18,490 nucleotides of DNA, from NCBI GenBank assembly GCA_050261415.1, contig JBLNDG010000173.1:1-18490 (forward strand), given 5' to 3'. This DNA comes from JBLNDG01 sp050261415 (GTDB lineage Bacteria; Bacillota; Clostridia; Lutisporales; Lutisporaceae). Shown piece after piece: positions 15,361-18,490 of this stretch (positions are counted from its first letter, which is position 1; every line of letters starts with the position of its first letter). Below the pieces are notes generated by a model. The model saw nothing but the letters and a program-made list of their open reading frames with translations. It had not been told where the DNA came from and made no database searches. Made by a program: the position numbers and the translations under genes.

Positions 15361-16953
15361 CTACTCCTCGTTTAGCCAAGTTTTTAAAAGCTGAGCAACC
15401 GTCTCCGGCTTCAGTCCTACGAACTTTTCAATCTTCTTCTTTACTTCATTCTTATCTTCCAAATCTATTTCCGCAACAGGGTCATTTGACTGAATTGCAC
15501 CAATCGGTAACGGTCTTCCAGCAGTGTCGGTGACATACTCTTCATCAACCGCGTTGGAATTTCTCTTCCTCATAAGCAGGAACATTGCTGCTCCAAATAC
15601 AAGCAATGCCGCAACAGCCGTACCAACCATAATCATTATCTCCCTTGTTCTCAGTTTTGCTTCCTGTGCTTTTGTTTGTGCAATCTGATCCTGAAGGGTC
15701 GTATCAAATTTCATAACAGCTACGTTTATGCTGTTATCGGGAGTTGCTGTCTGTGCATTGAAACCCTGTATCGAATACTTGACCAAATCCTTGACCCTTG
15801 CTGTAAGGTCGTTGACATTAGCTAGTGCATCCGCCTTGAGGCTGTTTTCATTTATCAGTACGGATACGGACAGCGACTGTATGCTTCCCATTTCCTTAAC
15901 AAGCTGTCTCTGTATCTCGTTTATCTCATAGTTCACCACTGTACTTGCTTCGTTATACTTTGCATTTGAAGCGCCTACCCCAGGATATTGTGTGATATTG
16001 GTATTCGTGTCAGTACCCGGTGCTCCAGCTGCGCCTGCATCCACCCATTCCTTCTTTATATCCTGCATACTCCTTACAATACCGGCATTTTTCTCGGCGT
16101 CAGGCGCCTGGTATGTTGTGCTGTTTTCTGTGACGCTGTTGAAATCAAGCTTTACTGCAGCTGTAACCTTGACATTGTTTATACCGAAAGGTGCCTCAAG
16201 GAATTTTATAATGCTCTTCTCAATGTTGTTCTTTACTGCCTCCTGCATTTCCATTTGCGAGGATATTTGCGCATTCGGGCTGCTGGTATCAGGCACCAGG
16301 GACCTTCCATTTTCGTCAATTATAGATACGTTTTCAGGCTTTAAGCCCTTGACACTTTTTGAAACATACTGAACAATACCGTTTACTTGGTTTCTGTCCA
16401 ATGCAGGCAAGCCCGGTTTCATTTTTATTATAAGGGATGCGGTTGCATCTGTCTTATTGCTGTCAAGTACGAAATTGTTGTCTTCGGGTATGTACAGGTT
16501 AACATCCACATAGTCAATGCCTTTTATTGCTTTTATACCTTTTTTCAGCTTATCCTGCTTCATTACCAGGTATCTTTGGTTCTTGTCCTCGCTTGTCTCA
16601 TAAAAAGAAGGCTGAGTGGTGTCCGGGTATGAGGAATCATCACCAAGTATGCCGTCCACCGCAAGCTGTGCCCTAAGTTCATCAACCTTGTCCGCAGGAA
16701 CATATATTGTAGTTCCGCTGATCTTTGACTTTACTCCCATGTCTTTTAGCTTTGCGTATACTTGTCCGGCATCGGTCTGGCCTAAGTTTGAATATAGTAT
16801 TTCCAACTGTGGTCTGCTTGCGTAGATAACAAAACCGGTAACTAGAGCTATTGACAATACTGCAGCAATCACGATCCTGATCCTCTGACCCTTTTCAAGT
16901 CCGCCCCAGAACTCGTTAATGCCGTTTTTGAATTTATTCAGAAACTCACCCAT
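15361..16953 (-). CDS. fliF: FliF, MS-ring protein
   Basis: Forms the membrane MS ring on which the rotor and export gate are built. The 530-residue protein has a first membrane helix (about 25-45), the ring-building YscJ/FliF domain (about 46-220, including LEILYSNLGQTDAGQVYAKL), a second ring domain (about 250-430), a second membrane helix (438-461) and a cytoplasmic tail whose last 25 residues (FVGLKPETVAQLLKTWLNEE) form the FliG-binding segment. The ATG has GAGGTG 5 bases upstream. It follows fliE by 17 bases. Confidence 0.98.
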   Translation of the reverse strand: MGEFLNKFKNGINEFWGGLEKGQRIRIVIAAVLSIALVTGFVIYASRPQLEILYSNLGQTDAGQVYAKLKDMGVKSKISGTTIYVPADKVDELRAQLAVDGILGDDSSYPDTTQPSFYETSEDKNQRYLVMKQDKLKKGIKAIKGIDYVDVNLYIPEDNNFVLDSNKTDATASLIIKMKPGLPALDRNQVNGIVQYVSKSVKGLKPENVSIIDENGRSLVPDTSSPNAQISSQMEMQEAVKNNIEKSIIKFLEAPFGINNVKVTAAVKLDFNSVTENSTTYQAPDAEKNAGIVRSMQDIKKEWVDAGAAGAPGTDTNTNITQYPGVGASNAKYNEASTVVNYEINEIQRQLVKEMGSIQSLSVSVLINENSLKADALANVNDLTARVKDLVKYSIQGFNAQTATPDNSINVAVMKFDTTLQDQIAQTKAQEAKLRTREIMIMVGTAVAALLVFGAAMFLLMRKRNSNAVDEEYVTDTAGRPLPIGAIQSNDPVAEIDLEDKNEVKKKIEKFVGLKPETVAQLLKTWLNEE

Positions 16954-16970
16954 TTAATCACCTCGCCATG

Positions 16971-17264
16971 CTAAATAGGCATTCTCATTATTTCTTGATA
17001 AGCATCCAGGATTTTATTCCTTATCTGCATTGTAAACTGCAAAGCTATATCTGCTTTTTCTGACGCGATCATAACCTGGTGTATGTTGTCGGTTTTGCCC
17101 ATAGCAAAGGCTTCGTTCAAACGCTCTGCCTCCACTTGCAGATCGTTGACATTTTGAATTGCATCATTCAAATAATCAGCGAAGGAAACTCCTTTATTCT
17201 TCGTACTGTCGCCCGTATTCTGCGTATTCAGGTTTATTTGCTGACTAGGAAACTCTATTTTCAT
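16971..17264 (-). CDS. fliE: FliE, MS ring-rod junction protein
   Basis: Small exported protein that joins the MS ring to the proximal rod. I start it at the ATG 17264 (97 residues, MKIEFPSQQINLN...), 7 bases after AGGAGG; an in-frame ATG 27 bases upstream has no ribosome binding site and would translate through this one. The family core is complete: FADYLNDAIQNVNDLQ, IHQVMIASEKADIALQ, and the near-invariant end MQIRNKILDAYQEIMRMPI. The gene lies 49 bases after flgC. Confidence 0.96.
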   Translation of the reverse strand: MKIEFPSQQINLNTQNTGDSTKNKGVSFADYLNDAIQNVNDLQVEAERLNEAFAMGKTDNIHQVMIASEKADIALQFTMQIRNKILDAYQEIMRMPI

Positions 17265-17313
17265 GGCTTTTCCTCCTATTGTGCTGTCCATATTTTATAT
17301 GGTAATCGGCTGA

Positions 17314-17757
17314 TTATGCTTTTCCTATCTCTAATGCCTTCATTGCCATACTCTTTGTAGAGTTGATGGCTGTTACATTGGCTTCATAAGCCCTACTGGA
17401 TGAAATCATGTTAACCATTTCAGTCATAATATCCACATTGGGCATCTTTACATATCCCTTTTCATCAGCATCCGGATGTCCCGGGTCATATACCATCTTA
17501 AAGGGCGTCTGATCTTCGGCTATAGCTACTGCCTTTACGCCGGAACCCACAAACTGCTTGCTTGCATCATTGAGATACTGGCTGAAAGGCGCCTGCTTCT
17601 CCCCTTCCTGGAATACAACTACCTGCCTTCTGTAAGGTGTTCCGTTTGCTGTTCTTGTTGTATTAACATTGGCTATATTTTTTGATATGACATCCATTCT
17701 GAGTCTTTCTGCAGTCAAGCCTGATGCGCTAATATTTATTGAATTGAAAAATGACAT
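17314..17757 (-). CDS. flgC: FlgC, proximal rod protein
   Basis: Axial rod subunit exported by the flagellar pathway. The 147 residues show the N-terminal rod motif (FNSINISASGLTAERLRMDV, then SKNIANVNTTRT), the FlgC-specific PYRRQVVVFQE segment, and the C-terminal helix (VNMISSSRAYEANVTAINST) ending MKALEIGKA. FlgC proteins are close to this size, which separates it from the larger FlgG and FlgE. Its Shine-Dalgarno (GGGAGG) is formed by the last codons of flgB, and the ATG is 5 bases after the flgB stop. Confidence 0.97.
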   Translation of the reverse strand: MSFFNSINISASGLTAERLRMDVISKNIANVNTTRTANGTPYRRQVVVFQEGEKQAPFSQYLNDASKQFVGSGVKAVAIAEDQTPFKMVYDPGHPDADEKGYVKMPNVDIMTEMVNMISSSRAYEANVTAINSTKSMAMKALEIGKA

Positions 17758-17762
17758 AATTG

Positions 17763-18170
17763 CTACCTCCCTCCGTTAATTGCAAGCTTTATTCTGCTGA
17801 ATTCTTTTGACAGCTGTGATATCAGAGCATTATACTTGATTGTATTTTTCGCAAGCTCTGCCATTTCAACGTCAATGTCCACATTGTTGCCATCCCTTCT
17901 CATAGAAGTGGCATCCTCCTGCACTATTTCAGGCGTTACGCTTTCTGCGGTATCCTTCCCAATTGGCAGGAACTTGCCGTCTTTTTTTATGCCTGATATC
18001 TGAAATTTATCCATTGAGTCCGAAAGCAGCTCTTCAAATCTGACATATGATTTCTTATATCCAGGTGTATTTACATTAGCAATATTGTTAGAAATAGTCT
18101 CATTTCTCAGCCAGGCTGCATCAAGAGCTTTTTCCATTATTCCCGTTTTGTTTGTTATACGGTCGATCAT
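17763..18170 (-). CDS. flgB: FlgB, proximal rod protein; first gene of the operon
   Basis: First rod subunit, placed on FliE. I start it at the ATG 18170 (135 residues, MIDRITNKTG...), 8 bases after GGAGG; an in-frame TTG at 18185 lies within the Shine-Dalgarno and is rejected. The rod motif WLRNETISNNIANVNTPGYK (20-39) is clear, as is the C-terminal helix (NVDIDVEMAELAKNTIKYNA) typical of FlgB. It leads the operon: only a 213-base leader and a terminator of another transcript lie upstream. Confidence 0.96.
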   Translation of the reverse strand: MIDRITNKTGIMEKALDAAWLRNETISNNIANVNTPGYKKSYVRFEELLSDSMDKFQISGIKKDGKFLPIGKDTAESVTPEIVQEDATSMRRDGNNVDIDVEMAELAKNTIKYNALISQLSKEFSRIKLAINGGR

Positions 18171-18210
18171 AACTGATACCTCCAATTCAATGCTCCAGCT
18201 GTGACATACC

Positions 18211-18231
18211 TACTTATGTTTCAAATAAGTA
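18211..18231. repeat. 7-bp inverted repeat in the leader
   Basis: TACTTAT and ATAAGTA are perfectly complementary around 7 bases (GTTTCAA on the plus strand). The repeat is about 35 bases upstream of the flgB ribosome binding site. It could be an operator or a weak RNA hairpin. At this length in AT-rich DNA it may also be chance. Confidence 0.35.
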
Positions 18232-18298
18232 TTATTCGACATAAATCTGTCTTTTCCTTTGTTTTTCCAATAATAATTGTATTTTTATAGCAAAAACT

Positions 18299-18323
18299 TT
18301 AAGACATTTTTCGTCACTCCTTT
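18299..18323 (-). other. Mini-ORF with strong ribosome binding site in the leader (Met-Ser-stop)
   Basis: The coding strand reads AAAGGAG, then 9 bases, then ATG TCT TAA (18307-18299). The spacing equals that used by the real genes here, and the stretch closely resembles the flbD ribosome binding site (AAAGGAGTGA, A-rich, ATG). An alternative GTG at 18317 would give 10 codons ending at 18285 but touches the Shine-Dalgarno. It could be a minimal leader peptide or a remnant start. No protein is claimed. Confidence 0.4.
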
Positions 18324-18383
18324 ATACAATTTTATATATAATATATCGAAAAAAAAAGTTAAATTATATACTTGTTTATGCAT

Positions 18384-18405
18384 AAAAAAAAGCGGCTAAC
18401 GCCGC
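18384..18405 (-). terminator. Intrinsic terminator of the upstream transcript
   Basis: On the coding strand GCGGC, loop GTTA, GCCGC is followed by eight T residues, a classic Rho-independent terminator for minus-strand transcription coming from beyond the right edge. The outer A/T residues extend the stem weakly. It separates whatever lies upstream from the flagellar operon and implies a separate promoter for flgB. A third arm (GCCGC at 18417-18413) could pair with the same GCGGC instead. Confidence 0.85.
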
Positions 18406-18408
18406 ACT

Positions 18409-18456
18409 TTAAGCGGCAAATTCTTCTTCCAGATATTCCAAGCAAATCTTTTCCAT
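18409..18456 (-). other. Possible 3' end of an unidentified upstream gene or small ORF
   Basis: The frame MEKICLEYLEEEFAA ends in TAA 4 bases before the terminator stem, the usual place for a gene end, but it is closed upstream by another TAA at 18486-18484, leaving at most 24 codons, and its ATG has no ribosome binding site. A different frame is open to the window edge (ending KKNLPLKVRR, stop at 18398-18396 inside the terminator loop). I cannot tell which, if either, is coding, and I recognise neither sequence. Confidence 0.2.
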
Positions 18457-18490
18457 TTTTTTAGATACGTTGAAATCACTGCCTTATAAG

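Larger units (their letters stand above)
18171..18383 (-). promoter_or_regulatory. Leader region of the flagellar operon
   Basis: Gene-free, AT-rich stretch between an upstream terminator and flgB, so the operon promoter should lie here. I see a TATAAT at 18368-18363 (coding strand), but the hexamer 17 bases upstream is only the T-run of the terminator, so the promoter is unproven. A sigma-D-like GTCGAATA at 18240-18233 lacks a correctly placed TAAA box. The region also holds a 7-bp inverted repeat (TACTTAT/ATAAGTA, 18211-18231) and a mini-ORF described separately. No riboswitch core was recognised. Confidence 0.45.

Noticed and set aside
18233..18261. Sigma-D (sigma-28) promoter for flgB
   Set aside because: GTCGAATA carries an extra base relative to the consensus and no TAAA box lies about 15 bases upstream; only CAAA at a longer distance is seen.
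18171..18383. c-di-GMP riboswitch or invertible flagellar switch upstream of flgB, as known in Clostridioides difficile
   Set aside because: The GC-rich conserved core of the riboswitch is absent from this AT-rich leader, and only a 7-bp inverted repeat is present, too short for the known switch repeats.
1..18490. Many plus-strand open frames of 60-260 codons
   Set aside because: All lie opposite well-supported flagellar genes, lack family features, and rarely have a ribosome binding site. They are shadows of the coding strand.

Overview
This window is one continuous minus-strand flagellar operon. Twenty-four genes run right to left from flgB to a truncated fliR, and no credible gene lies on the plus strand. 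The low-GC composition, strong AGGAGG-type ribosome binding sites, a FliY (CheC-like plus FliN fusion) switch protein and the overall gene order point to a motile member of the Bacillota, most likely class Clostridia. Similarity to the cluster III (Ruminiclostridium/Acetivibrio-type) group is a guess from memory of gene order, not a database result. No self-contained undescribed system was found; the novelty is in small features of an otherwise canonical operon.

Layout in transcription order. (i) 18490-18384: end of an unidentified upstream transcript closed by an intrinsic terminator. (ii) 18383-18171: AT-rich leader with no confident promoter, a Met-Ser-stop mini-ORF and a small inverted repeat. 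(iii) 18170-16971: proximal rod and rod/MS-ring junction (flgB, flgC, fliE). (iv) 16953-14330: MS ring and rotor (fliF, fliG). (v) 14337-11798: export ATPase complex (fliH, fliI, fliJ). (vi) 11785-11075: a YlxF/MotE-like membrane protein of unclear function. (vii) 11026-6819: hook construction (fliK, flgD, a small conserved flagellar operon protein, flgE). (viii) 6755-4559: flbD, motA, motB, fliL (stator and stator-associated genes). (ix) 4527-1952: switch and signalling module (fliM, fliY, cheY). (x) 1934-1: export gate (fliO, fliP, fliQ, fliR), with fliR cut by the left edge.

Together the genes build a flagellar basal body and hook, power it (MotAB), steer it (FliG/FliM/FliY with CheY) and export its parts (FliHIJ with FliOPQR). 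Genes are packed with gaps of 2 to about 80 bases or short overlaps, so translational coupling is likely throughout. No intrinsic terminator on the coding strand was seen inside the operon, and it must continue past the left edge, where flhB and flhA would be expected.

Several start codons were moved from the longest open frame to the codon 7-9 bases after a strong Shine-Dalgarno (flgB, fliE, fliK, flbD, fliL, fliY). Five genes use GTG or TTG starts. The least ordinary features are a perfect 13-bp hairpin between flgE and flbD, a tandem duplicated C-terminal module in FlgD, and the leader mini-ORF.
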